Shown here one piece after another: positions 1-7,240 of a DNA stretch of 64,000 nt; positions within the stretch are counted from its first letter, which is position 1; every line of letters begins with the position of its first letter. The stretch spans positions 1 through 64,000 of the forward strand of contig NZ_JAMXQV010000017.1 of assembly GCF_024703995.1 (NCBI RefSeq), written 5' to 3'. The stretch is from Amycolatopsis iheyensis (GTDB taxonomy: Bacteria > Actinomycetota > Actinomycetes > Mycobacteriales > Pseudonocardiaceae). Under the pieces are notes generated by a model, which was not told the DNA's origin, searched no databases, and was given only the letters and a program-made list of their open reading frames with translations. A program made the translations under genes and the position numbers.

Positions 1-94
1 CGTCGCCGCGCAGCTCAACCGCCGCCCACGCAAAACGCTCGGCTGGGACACCCCAGCCGAGCGCTTGGCTAAACTCCTGACCGAAGCCAGTTGA
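1..94 (+). CDS. IS30-family transposase, C-terminal remnant (5' end outside window)
   Basis: The open frame enters from the left edge (first full codon at base 2) and ends at TGA 92-94. The visible 30 residues include QLNRRPRKTLGWDTPAERL, which matches the usual end of IS30-family DDE transposases (an LN.RPRKTLGW.TP block just before the stop). The catalytic core lies outside the window, so activity cannot be judged. It points rightward into the 3' end of the MerR gene, so the right end of the element should lie within about 35 bases after the stop. Confidence 0.75.
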   Translation, partial: VAAQLNRRPRKTLGWDTPAERLAKLLTEAS

Positions 95-536
95 TCACCC
101 GTGTTGCAACGACCCCTCGAATCCGCCACTCCGGTGGGGAGGCCTTCGCGGCGTTCAGGACCCGGTCGGTGTGGTCGCGCAGCGACGGGCACGTCTCGAT
201 CGGGTGATCCCGGGGGCAGCGCAGGAAGTGCTCGAGGAACGTCTCGGCGATCGCGAGCTTCCGCCGCTGGTCGGCCAGCTCGGCGATCCGCTCGCGGACC
301 GCGGCACGCCAGTCGCCATGCTCCGGGCCGCGCAGGACGGCGGCGATCTCGTCGAGGCTGAGCATCCCGGTGTCCTGCAGCATCTTCGCCGCGGCCAGCC
401 GGTGCAGCTCGTCCGGGCCGTAGAACCGTTTGCCGCCGCGACGTTCCGCCGGGGTCACCAGGCCGCGCTCGTCCCAGTAGCGCAACGCGGACACCGCGAC
501 GCCCACCGCCGAGGCCGCTTCACCGATCGAAAGCAT
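69..536 (-). CDS. MerR-family transcriptional regulator, 3' end overrun by IS30 element
   Basis: A DNA-binding regulator that probably controls the divergent MFS exporter. The start chosen is ATG at 536, giving MLSIGEAASAVGVAVSALRYW, the canonical MerR winged helix-turn-helix at residues 1-70 followed by a dimerisation helix. A Cys pair (RCPRDHPIETC) sits near residue 120, but there is no four-Cys SoxR iron-sulfur motif. Homologues normally end soon after this point. Here the frame continues about 20 residues into the adjoining transposon end, so the native C-terminus appears to have been replaced. It is transcribed away from the exporter, with an 8-bp dyad between the two starts. Confidence 0.8.
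   Translation of the reverse strand: MLSIGEAASAVGVAVSALRYWDERGLVTPAERRGGKRFYGPDELHRLAAAKMLQDTGMLSLDEIAAVLRGPEHGDWRAAVRERIAELADQRRKLAIAETFLEHFLRCPRDHPIETCPSLRDHTDRVLNAAKASPPEWRIRGVVATRVINWLRSGV
95..127 (+). mobile_element. Putative right end of the IS30-like element
   Basis: The 33 bases after the transposase stop hold a GTTGCAACGACCCCTCGAAT-type block. Actinobacterial IS30 elements commonly end in a similar GTTGCAA...GAATCC terminal repeat (family knowledge). The left inverted repeat is outside the window, so neither the exact boundary nor a target duplication can be confirmed. The MerR reading frame passes through this segment antisense, so its last 20 or so codons come from element sequence. 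Confidence 0.4.
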
Positions 537-546
537 GCCGGGAGTT

Positions 547-568
547 GACCTCAAGCCGGGTTGAGGTC
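547..568. promoter_or_regulatory. MerR-type dyad operator between merR and MFS genes
   Basis: A perfect 8-base inverted repeat, GACCTCAA-N6-TTGAGGTC, sits directly upstream of both divergent start codons (536 and 582). The half-site ACCTCAA resembles the SoxR/MerR-class box ACCTCAAG...TTGAGGT, and a TTGACC -35-like hexamer overlaps its left arm. MerR proteins typically bind such dyads within an over-long promoter spacer. Binding by the adjacent MerR is inferred. Confidence 0.65.
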
Positions 569-581
569 GCAACCTGTTTAG

Positions 582-1934
582 GTGACCCTAACTTCACCGG
601 CGACCCGCGTCGGCCTCCTCACCGCCGTCTTCCTCGGCAGCTTCATGGCCCTGCTCGACGTCAGCGTCGTGAGCGTCGCGCTGCCGACGATCCAGCGTGA
701 CCTCGACGCCGGCTTCAGCGGCCTCCAGTGGATCATCGACGGCTACGCGGTCGCGCTGTCGGCGGTGATCCTCTCCGGCGGCTCGCTCGGCGACCGCTAC
801 GGCCGCAAGCGCGTCTACCTCACCGGCGTGGCCGTGTTCACGCTCGCTTCGCTGGCCTGCGCACTGGCTCCGGCACTCGAGTGGCTGGTCGCGGCCCGGG
901 TGGTGCAGGGGTTCGCGGCGTCGACCGTCATCCCCGGTTCCGTCGCGCTGCTCGCGCACGAATTCCCCGAGCCGCGCGAGCGGGCGAAGATGATGGGCCT
1001 GTGGGGCACGGTCGCGGGCACGGCGATGGTGCTCGGCCCGCTCGCCGGCGGCCCGCTCACCGACGCGTTCGGCTGGCCGACGATCTTCCTCGTGAACCTC
1101 CCGATCGGGGTAGGCGTGCTGGTCGCGGGCCGCCGCGTCGGCGAGTCCCGCGATCCCTCGCATGGCGCGCTCGACCTGCCCGGCCAGGTCCTCGGAGCGC
1201 TGTGGATCGGCGCGCTGACCTTCGCCGTGATCGAGGCGGGCCGCACCGGGTTCGACGCCCTCACGCTGACCACCGGCGCCCTCGGGCTCGCCGCGCTGAG
1301 CGCGTTCGTCGTGGTCGAGCTGCGGGCGGAGCACCCGATGCTGCCGATCCGGCTCTTCGGCCGCGCCCGCTTCGCCGCGGCCATCACCGGCTCGGCCGGG
1401 CTCGGCTTCGCCGCCTACCCGGCGGTCTTCCTGATCGGCCTCTACCTGCAGGAGGCCCGTGGCGCGACGGCCACCGAAGCAGGTGTCCAGATGCTGCCGT
1501 ACGTGCTGGTCAACGTGCTCGCGGCGTTCTCCGCCGGGCGGCTTTCGGCCCGGCTGGGCGCGGAGCGCGTGCTGCCGGCCGGCTACCTCACGGCGGCGTT
1601 GGGCGCCTTCGCGTTCCTGCTGCTCGACGGCTCGACGCCGTACTGGCTGGTGGCCCTCACCTTCGCGCTGGCCGGCGCGGGGGTCGGGCTGTCGGTGACG
1701 CCGACGAACATCGTCGGGCTGGCCGGGTTGCCGGGCACCCGCGCCGGCATCGCCTCGGCCACCGTGAACGCGGCGCGGCAGACCGGCACCACGCTGGGCG
1801 TGGCCGCGCTCGGCACGCTCATCGCGCGGGGGACGACGTTCACCGGCGGGCTGCACCTGGCCATGGGCGTGGCCGGGCTGGTGCTGCTGGCGGTGACCGT
1901 GCTCACCGCCGTGACCCTGCGCCGGGCCGGGTGA
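582..1934 (+). CDS. MFS drug exporter, DHA2 (EmrB/QacA-like) family
   Basis: A proton-coupled multidrug efflux permease of 450 residues in the inner membrane. Visible family marks are LDVSVVSVALPTIQ in the first helix (motif D1) and GGSLGDRYGRKR in the loop between helices 2 and 3 (motif A), followed by many hydrophobic segments to residue 447. The GTG start at 582 lies just after the MerR dyad; no earlier in-frame start is plausible. The divergent merR and shared operator suggest induction by a toxic ligand, as for other MerR-controlled exporters. The substrate cannot be read from the sequence. Confidence 0.88.
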   Translation: MTLTSPATRVGLLTAVFLGSFMALLDVSVVSVALPTIQRDLDAGFSGLQWIIDGYAVALSAVILSGGSLGDRYGRKRVYLTGVAVFTLASLACALAPALEWLVAARVVQGFAASTVIPGSVALLAHEFPEPRERAKMMGLWGTVAGTAMVLGPLAGGPLTDAFGWPTIFLVNLPIGVGVLVAGRRVGESRDPSHGALDLPGQVLGALWIGALTFAVIEAGRTGFDALTLTTGALGLAALSAFVVVELRAEHPMLPIRLFGRARFAAAITGSAGLGFAAYPAVFLIGLYLQEARGATATEAGVQMLPYVLVNVLAAFSAGRLSARLGAERVLPAGYLTAALGAFAFLLLDGSTPYWLVALTFALAGAGVGLSVTPTNIVGLAGLPGTRAGIASATVNAARQTGTTLGVAALGTLIARGTTFTGGLHLAMGVAGLVLLAVTVLTAVTLRRAG

Positions 1935-1959
1935 GGGGCGGCGGACTATCCTGCCAACC

Positions 1960-2058
1960 GTGGAAGCCTTGTTTACGACCTTGCTGGTGCTGGCCGGCGT
2001 CGCGATCACCTGGTTCGCCGTGTACGTCGTCTACCGGCTGTACGCGGACCAGCGCTGA
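1960..2058 (+). CDS. Predicted 32-residue single-pass membrane peptide
   Basis: A GTG start at 1960 and TGA at 2056 encode a 32-residue peptide: a short MEALFTTLLV start, a hydrophobic helix LLVLAGVAITWFAVYVVY, then a basic RLYADQR end. It fills the 127-base gap between the MFS exporter and the nitrobindin gene, ending 3 bases before the next ATG, which suggests translational linkage. The hydrophobic core with a charged C-terminus argues for a real small membrane protein rather than chance. Function is unknown. Confidence 0.5.
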   Translation: MEALFTTLLVLAGVAITWFAVYVVYRLYADQR

Positions 2059-2061
2059 CTC

Positions 2062-2676
2062 ATGACCGCCAGCGGCGACGAAGCCATCGCGGCAGCGGAG
2101 GCACGCGCGGAAACCACTCGTGCGCGCAACCTCCCGCTGTGGGACGACCTGCCCATCCCCAACGACACCGCGAACCTGCGTGAGGGGCCCAACCTCCACG
2201 ACGCGTGTCTCGCCCTGCTGCCGCTCGTCGGCGTGTGGCGCGGTGAGGGCGAGGTCGACTACCCGACCATCGAGGGCCCCTACAAGTACGCGCAGCAGCT
2301 GACCATCTCCCACGACGGCCGCCCGTTCCTGGTCCACGAGTCGCGGGCTTGGCTGCTGGACGAAGACGGCAACGTCATCCGCCCGGCCGCCCGCGAGTCC
2401 GGCTTCTGGCGGCCGCAGGAGGACGACACCATCGAGCTGCTGCTCACCCACAACACCGGCATCGTCGAGCTGTACTACGGCAAGCCGCGCAACCAGACCT
2501 CGTGGGAGCTCGGCACGGACGCGCTGATCCGCACGTCCACCGCGAAGGACGTCACGGCGGCCCAGCGGTTGTACGGCCTGATCGAAGGCTCCCTCGGCTA
2601 CGTCGAGGAGCGCGCGATGATGGGCCAGGAGATGCAGCCGCACTCCTCGGCCCTGCTGCGCCGCGTCGTCGGCTGA
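2062..2676 (+). CDS. Nitrobindin / peroxynitrite isomerase-like heme beta-barrel (FABP-like, DUF1794)
   Basis: A 204-residue protein with an N-terminal lead followed by a ten-stranded lipocalin-like barrel. The family signature LVGVWRGEGEVDYP (GxWxGxG) is near residue 54, followed by TISHDGRPFLVHESRAWL and a late LLTHNTGIVELYYG strand. A His in the MQPHSSALLRR tail is in the position expected for the proximal heme ligand. Actinobacterial homologues bind heme and isomerise peroxynitrite to nitrate (family knowledge). It follows the small membrane peptide by 3 bases and precedes pxpB by 5. Confidence 0.85.
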   Translation: MTASGDEAIAAAEARAETTRARNLPLWDDLPIPNDTANLREGPNLHDACLALLPLVGVWRGEGEVDYPTIEGPYKYAQQLTISHDGRPFLVHESRAWLLDEDGNVIRPAARESGFWRPQEDDTIELLLTHNTGIVELYYGKPRNQTSWELGTDALIRTSTAKDVTAAQRLYGLIEGSLGYVEERAMMGQEMQPHSSALLRRVVG

Positions 2677-2681
2677 CGGCC

Positions 2682-3278
2682 GTGCGCTGGCGGCGCTGTG
2701 GCGAGGACGCCGCCCTGCTGGACTGCGATTCCCTGGACCAGATGCGGGCGGCGCACGCCACGGTGGCCGCCGCCCGCCCAGACGCCGTCGTCGACCTCGT
2801 GCCCGGCGCGCGCAGCCTGCTCGTCATCGGCGGGGTGGCCGCGGTGAAAGCCCTGCTCGACGACGCCGATCTCACGCACCCGCCGGCCGGTGAGCCGCGC
2901 GAGGTCACCCTCGACGTCCGCTACGACGGCGAGGACCTGTCCCTGATCGCATCGGACGCCGGGGTGTCCACGGACGCCGTCGTCGAGCTGCACACCGAGG
3001 CCGTGTACACGGTGGCTTTCACCGGGTTCGCGCCCGGTTTCGGCTACCTGACGGGACTTCCCGCGCCACTGCGGCAGCCGCGGCTGGAGTCGCCCCGCAC
3101 GCGCGTCCCGGCCGGGTCGGTCGGGATCGCCGGTGAGTTCACCGGCGTCTACCCCCGTGCGTCGCCGGGTGGCTGGCGGCTGCTCGGCCACACGCCGGCG
3201 AAGTTGTTCGACCCGCACGCCGACCCGCCCGCGTTGTTCGCGCCGGGCGACCGCGTCCGCTTCCGGGCCGTCCGATGA
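2682..3278 (+). CDS. pxpB: 5-oxoprolinase subunit B (KipI-like)
   Basis: One half of the carboxyltransferase-like PxpBC pair used in ATP-dependent opening of 5-oxoproline to glutamate. The 198-residue protein carries the family motif TGFAPGFGYLTGL and the RTRVPAGSVGIAGEFTGVY block, as in KipI/PxpB. The GTG at 2682 gives the standard length and follows the nitrobindin stop by 5 bases. The 3' end overlaps pxpC by 4 bases (ATGA), indicating translational coupling. No pxpA (LamB/YcsF) is present in the window, so the full enzyme cannot be assembled from this locus alone. Confidence 0.9.
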   Translation: MRWRRCGEDAALLDCDSLDQMRAAHATVAAARPDAVVDLVPGARSLLVIGGVAAVKALLDDADLTHPPAGEPREVTLDVRYDGEDLSLIASDAGVSTDAVVELHTEAVYTVAFTGFAPGFGYLTGLPAPLRQPRLESPRTRVPAGSVGIAGEFTGVYPRASPGGWRLLGHTPAKLFDPHADPPALFAPGDRVRFRAVR

Positions 3279-4120
3279 GGTCGCTGGAGGTGCTCGACCC
3301 CGGGCGGCACGCGCTGGTCGAAGACCTCGGCCGGCCCGGCTACGCGCACCTCGGCGTGGCGCCCTCCGGCGCGCTCGACACGGCGTCGCTGCGGCTGGCG
3401 AACCGCCTGGTCGGCAACCCCGTGACGGCCGCGGGCGTCGAAGCCCTCCTCGGCGGGCTCTCCGTGCGGTTCACGACGTCGGCGACGATCGCGGTGACGG
3501 GCCCGGCGGTCCCGGTCGTCGTCGGCGACCGCGCCTTCGGCTCTCACGTGCCGGTGCCGGTCCGCGCCGGGCAGCCGGTGTCCGTCGGCACCCCGGCGGC
3601 CGGGTTGCGCTGCTACCTCGCGGTGTCCGGCGGGATCGCCGTCGAACCGGTGCTGGGCAGCCGCTCGCGTGACGTCCTGTCCGACATCGGACCCGAGCCG
3701 CTGGCGGTCGGGGACGTGCTCCCGCTCGGCGAGCCCGGGATCCCCGCGGGCGCCGACGTCGTCGTGCCGGTCCTGGCGCCGGGTGAGCTGGTGGTGCCGG
3801 TGACCCTCGGCCCGCGCGACGACTGGCTCGACGACCCGGCGGCCGGGCTGTCGGCGTGGTGGACGGTCACGGCCGAGTCGAACCGCGTCGGCCTGCGCCT
3901 GGACGGGACTCCGCTGCGCCGGGCCGTCGAAGGCGAACTGCCCAGCGAAGGCGTGGTGACCGGGGCGATCCAGGTGCCGCCGAGCGGGCTGCCGGTGGTG
4001 TTCCTGGCCGACCACCCGACCACCGGCGGTTACCCGGTGGCCGCCGTCGTCCGGCCCGCCGCGCTGGGCGCGCTCGCGCAGGCGCGACCGGGCACGCGAG
4101 TGCGGTTCCGGATGTCCTGA
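3275..4120 (+). CDS. pxpC: 5-oxoprolinase subunit C (KipA-like, biotin-dependent carboxyltransferase family)
   Basis: The 281-residue partner of PxpB. Typical marks are the opening LEVLDPGRHALVEDLGRPGY, GVAPSGALD, the central GPRDDWLDD and SNRVGLRLDG, and the late VTGAIQVPPSGLPVV. These match the KipA/AHS2 fold over its full length. It is coupled to pxpB through an ATGA overlap. Family knowledge: PxpA, B and C together cleave 5-oxoproline; BC alone is not known to be sufficient. Confidence 0.9.
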   Translation: MRSLEVLDPGRHALVEDLGRPGYAHLGVAPSGALDTASLRLANRLVGNPVTAAGVEALLGGLSVRFTTSATIAVTGPAVPVVVGDRAFGSHVPVPVRAGQPVSVGTPAAGLRCYLAVSGGIAVEPVLGSRSRDVLSDIGPEPLAVGDVLPLGEPGIPAGADVVVPVLAPGELVVPVTLGPRDDWLDDPAAGLSAWWTVTAESNRVGLRLDGTPLRRAVEGELPSEGVVTGAIQVPPSGLPVVFLADHPTTGGYPVAAVVRPAALGALAQARPGTRVRFRMS

Positions 4121-4218
4121 AAGTCCGCTACCGCCACGCGAGTGAGACCCGGGTCACCCGGTGCACCCGTCCGCGTGAGAGCTGGAACCATGTCGCGCCG
4201 TCACCCGTCCTGATAAGC

Positions 4219-4638
4219 GTGGAACAGGTGACGATCAGCGGTGGCACGGGTTTCCTCGACGTGAACACGCGCGTGCGGGCGGAGCTGCCCCAGTCCCTGC
4301 GGATCGCGCTGGCCACCGGCCAGCTGCGCCGCCCGCTGGCCGCCACCCTCGGCCCGGTGCTCGACCTGCTCGTCGACGGCGACTACGGCGTGAGCGGCCC
4401 GGAACGGCTGCCCGAAGACCAGCTGCTCACCCCGACCGACACCTGGCCGCCCGCCGACGAGGCCCGCGTCGGCTATTACCGGACAGCCATCCGCGCCGGC
4501 CACCGCCCAGTCGCGGTCGTGCTGGCCGACGGCGACCGCGAGCTGATCATCGACGGGCACCACAAGATCGCCGCCTACCGCGCCGAAGCGGTCGCGCCGG
4601 CGATCGTGCGGATCACTCAGGCGTATTCGCTCTCGTAG
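4219..4638 (+). CDS. Hypothetical protein with ParB/sulfiredoxin-like DGHHK motif
   Basis: A 139-residue protein, with GTG 4219 chosen (a second GTG at 4228 is possible). The C-terminal half reads VAVVLADGDRELIIDGHHKI followed by AAYRAEAV, which resembles the D-G-x-H-R/K loop of ParB/Srx-type nucleotide-binding domains. The N-terminal half has no motif I recognise. The 3' end overlaps the convergent pabC by 22 bases. Enzymatic function is unknown; the ParB/Srx link rests on one motif. Confidence 0.6.
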   Translation: MEQVTISGGTGFLDVNTRVRAELPQSLRIALATGQLRRPLAATLGPVLDLLVDGDYGVSGPERLPEDQLLTPTDTWPPADEARVGYYRTAIRAGHRPVAVVLADGDRELIIDGHHKIAAYRAEAVAPAIVRITQAYSLS

Positions 4639-5465
4639 GCCGCCACGAGCTCGGCGTACACCGCCGAAGCGTCCGGCAGCCGCTCGCCGTCGAGGGTGTG
4701 CACGCGGGTCAGCTTGCGCACGCTCGAAGCCATGAAAACGCCTTCGCCCTCGACGAGGTCGCGGACGGTCAGCGGCTCGACCTTGGTCGCCCAGCCCGCC
4801 TTCTCGGCGCCGCGGAACACCGCGGCTTGGGTGGTGCCCGGCAGGATGCCGATGCTCGACGGCGGCGTGTAGAGCGTCCGGCCCTTCGCCAGCACCACGG
4901 TCGACGTCGGCCCTTCGAAGACCGAACCGTCGGCGGCGGTGAAAATCACATCTTCGGCGCCACGGCGGCCGGCCTCGCGCACCGCGGCCATGTTCATCGC
5001 GTACGACAACGGCTTCGCGCCGAGCAGCAGCCAGGGCGCGCGCTCGGCGAGGTCCGGCGGGAACCCGCGTTCGAGGGTGATCGCGGCGACGCCCTCCGCA
5101 CGCGCCTTCAAGATCGACGGCGGCACCTCGGAACCGAGTGCGAAGCCGGTCGGCTTCGCGGCCGGGTCGCCGTCGGATCCCCTGGTGTACACCAGTTTCA
5201 GCGTCATCTCACGGCTGCCGGACCACTTTTCGAGCACCACCGAAACGACGTGTTCCCACGCGTTCAGGTCGGGCTCGGGCAGGTCCAGCATGGCCGCCGA
5301 GCGGGCCAGCCGCTCGAGGTGCGGCCGCAGCTCCCGGGGCTTGCCGTCGACGACCAGGATCGTCTCGAAGACGCCGTCGCCGCGCATCAGCCCGAGGTCG
5401 TCGACCTTGATCTGGGCGGTGTCGGGGTCGGCCGGGGTTCCGTCGAGGAAGACGAGGACGCGCAT
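4617..5465 (-). CDS. pabC: Aminodeoxychorismate lyase (PLP fold type IV)
   Basis: Converts 4-amino-4-deoxychorismate to p-aminobenzoate and pyruvate for folate synthesis. The 282-residue protein starts at ATG 5465 with MRVLVFLDG. It has the class IV aminotransferase layout, including GLMRGDGVFETI, the substrate-arm EMTLKLVYTRG, KPLSYAMNMAA with the likely PLP Lys, EDVIFTAADGSVFEGPTS, and ILPGTTQAAV. A branched-chain or D-amino-acid transaminase of the same fold is possible, but the adjacent folate-binding YgfZ gene, 31 bp away and divergent, favours PabC. Confidence 0.85.
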   Translation of the reverse strand: MRVLVFLDGTPADPDTAQIKVDDLGLMRGDGVFETILVVDGKPRELRPHLERLARSAAMLDLPEPDLNAWEHVVSVVLEKWSGSREMTLKLVYTRGSDGDPAAKPTGFALGSEVPPSILKARAEGVAAITLERGFPPDLAERAPWLLLGAKPLSYAMNMAAVREAGRRGAEDVIFTAADGSVFEGPTSTVVLAKGRTLYTPPSSIGILPGTTQAAVFRGAEKAGWATKVEPLTVRDLVEGEGVFMASSVRKLTRVHTLDGERLPDASAVYAELVAAYESEYA

Positions 5466-5496
5466 GCGGCCACGGTACTCACCTAGGCTGGGCGGT

Positions 5497-6627
5497 ATGC
5501 CGTACCGCTCGCCGCTGCTGGACGTGCCCGGATCGATCCCTTCTCCTGACGACCACCCCGAAGCCGGTGTCCCCTGGCACTGGGGAGACCCCTTCGCCGA
5601 GCAGCGCACGGCCGCGCGCGGCGTGGTCGTGATCGACCGGTCGCACCGCGAGTTCCTCGCCGTCAGCGGCGAAGAGCGGCTTTCGTGGCTGCACCTGGTG
5701 ATCTCGCAGCACGTGACCGAGCTCGCCGAAGGCTCCGGCACCGAGGCGCTGGTGCTCGACAGCCAGGGTCGCGTCGAGACGCACATGGTGCTCGCGCACC
5801 TCGACGGCACGGTGTACCTCGACTCCGACCCGGGCACGAGCGTCACCAGCGCGCTGCCCAAGGGCGGCCCGCAGACGCTGCTCGAGTACCTCGAAGCGAT
5901 GAAGTTCTGGTCCAAGGTGGACATCCGCGACGCGACCGGCGAGCTGGCGCTGCTCACCGTGCTCGGCCCGGACGCCGAGCGCGTGCTGAGCGCGGTCGGC
6001 GCCGAGGTCGGCCCGGAGCCGTACGCGGTCGCGGCGCTGCCCGAGGGCGGGTTCGCCCGGCGGATGCCGTGGCCCGGCCGGTCGAGCGTCGACCTGGCGG
6101 TGCCGCGCACCGCGCTGGTGGACTGGTGGAAGCGGCTGACCGACGCGGGCGCCCGCGCGGCCGGCAGCTGGACGTTCGACGCGCTGCGCGTCGAGTCGGT
6201 GCGGCCGCGGCTGGGTGTCGACACCGACGACCGCACGATCCCGCACGAAGTGGGCTGGGTCGGCTCGGCCGCGCACGTCGCCAAGGGCTGCTACCGCGGC
6301 CAGGAGACGGTGTCGAAGGTGCACAACGTCGGCCGGCCGCCGCGCAACCTGCTCCTGCTGCACCTCGACGGCTCGCCGGAGGTCACGCCGGAAACCGGCG
6401 ACCCGGTGCTGCTCGACGGCCGGACCGTCGGCCGCGTCGGCACGGTGATCCAGCACCACGAGCTGGGCCCGATCGCGTTGGCGCTGGTCAAGCGGTCGAC
6501 GCCGGTGGGCGCCGAGCTGCTGACCGGCTCGGAGGACAACCTCGTGCAGGCCGCGATCGACCCGGATTCCGTTCCCTCGGAGCAGCCCGCGCCGGGGCGC
6601 GCGGCGGCGGCGCAACTTCGTGGCTGA
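5497..6627 (+). CDS. ygfZ: YgfZ/GcvT-like folate-binding protein
   Basis: A 376-residue member of the YgfZ family, which uses tetrahydrofolate to support maintenance of some iron-sulfur proteins. The diagnostic motif KGCYRGQETVSKVHN lies near residue 262, with Cys in the conserved K-G-C-Y-x-G-Q-E. The N-terminal part, from DRSHREFLAVSGEERLSWLH, matches the GcvT-like domain. ATG 5497 is the only start giving the full N-terminus. The end overlaps the upstream GTG option for rsiG. Confidence 0.9.
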   Translation: MPYRSPLLDVPGSIPSPDDHPEAGVPWHWGDPFAEQRTAARGVVVIDRSHREFLAVSGEERLSWLHLVISQHVTELAEGSGTEALVLDSQGRVETHMVLAHLDGTVYLDSDPGTSVTSALPKGGPQTLLEYLEAMKFWSKVDIRDATGELALLTVLGPDAERVLSAVGAEVGPEPYAVAALPEGGFARRMPWPGRSSVDLAVPRTALVDWWKRLTDAGARAAGSWTFDALRVESVRPRLGVDTDDRTIPHEVGWVGSAAHVAKGCYRGQETVSKVHNVGRPPRNLLLLHLDGSPEVTPETGDPVLLDGRTVGRVGTVIQHHELGPIALALVKRSTPVGAELLTGSEDNLVQAAIDPDSVPSEQPAPGRAAAAQLRG

Positions 6628-6659
6628 ACGAAAGCCCCTGACAGCGAGATCACGCTCAA

Positions 6660-6679
6660 CCGGGATAAACTGCGCTGTG
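6660..6679 (+). promoter_or_regulatory. Candidate leaderless promoter for rsiG
   Basis: A TAAACT hexamer at 6665-6670 fits the TAnnnT -10 consensus and ends 6 bases before the GTG at 6677, the spacing expected if transcription begins at the start codon. Leaderless mRNAs are common in actinomycetes. No convincing -35 box is seen. This would give rsiG its own transcript despite its position behind ygfZ. Confidence 0.35.
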
Positions 6680-7240
6680 ATCGAAGTGCGGCCCGGCGGC
6701 AGGCGGCGGATCGACCGCGTGCTCGGCCCGGGGTACCTCAGCGGCCTGGGTGAACTGCCGCTGAAGGTGCTGCGCGAGCGGCGCGACGAAGCCGCGCAGG
6801 AAGAGACCGACCTCTCCTACCTGCGCCGGTTGCTGCACGCCCGGATCGACATCGTGCGTGCCGAGCAGGCGCGGCGCAGCTCCGGCGGCGAGTCGAGCAT
6901 CGTCGACCAGCTGGCCACCATCCTGGCCGACAACGCGCTGGGCCCGGCCGCCGGTTCGGGCCGCCACCAGCAGCTCGAGCCGTCCCGCGCCGGCGAGCAC
7001 CGGCGCCACGCCGAGGCCCTGATCGGCGACACCGACCTCACCGACGTCGAGTCGCTCTCGGACGAGAAGCTCGCCTCCGCTTTGGACACCTACGCCCGCG
7101 AAGAGCTGTCGGTGTCGTCCTTCCGGCGCGAGGTCCAGGGCGTGATGGACGCGTTCAACGCGGAGATCGCGAAGCGCTATCAACAGGGCTCGGCCACTGT
7201 GGACGAGCTGCTGGAAAGCGAAGGCGGGCACGGCGAGTGA
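6677..7240 (+). CDS. rsiG: RsiG/AmfC-type anti-sigma factor with two c-di-GMP binding helices
   Basis: A 187-residue, mostly helical and charged protein. Two antiparallel-type helices carry the RsiG signature E-x3-S-x2-R-x3-Q-x3-D. The second copy is exact (E143, S147, R150, Q154, D158). The first has His instead of Gln (E43, S47, R50, H54, D58). In Streptomyces, RsiG binds a c-di-GMP dimer through these motifs and then sequesters sigma WhiG, holding back sporulation (established). GTG 6677 is preferred because a -10-like box sits just upstream; GTG 6620 would add 19 residues. The end overlaps the asparaginase start by 4 bases. Confidence 0.85.
   Translation: MIEVRPGGRRRIDRVLGPGYLSGLGELPLKVLRERRDEAAQEETDLSYLRRLLHARIDIVRAEQARRSSGGESSIVDQLATILADNALGPAAGSGRHQQLEPSRAGEHRRHAEALIGDTDLTDVESLSDEKLASALDTYAREELSVSSFRREVQGVMDAFNAEIAKRYQQGSATVDELLESEGGHGE

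Noticed and set aside
594..2009. 471-codon minus-strand frame over the MFS exporter
   Set aside because: Low-complexity Arg/Gly/Gln product opposite a clear exporter gene; a GC-driven shadow.
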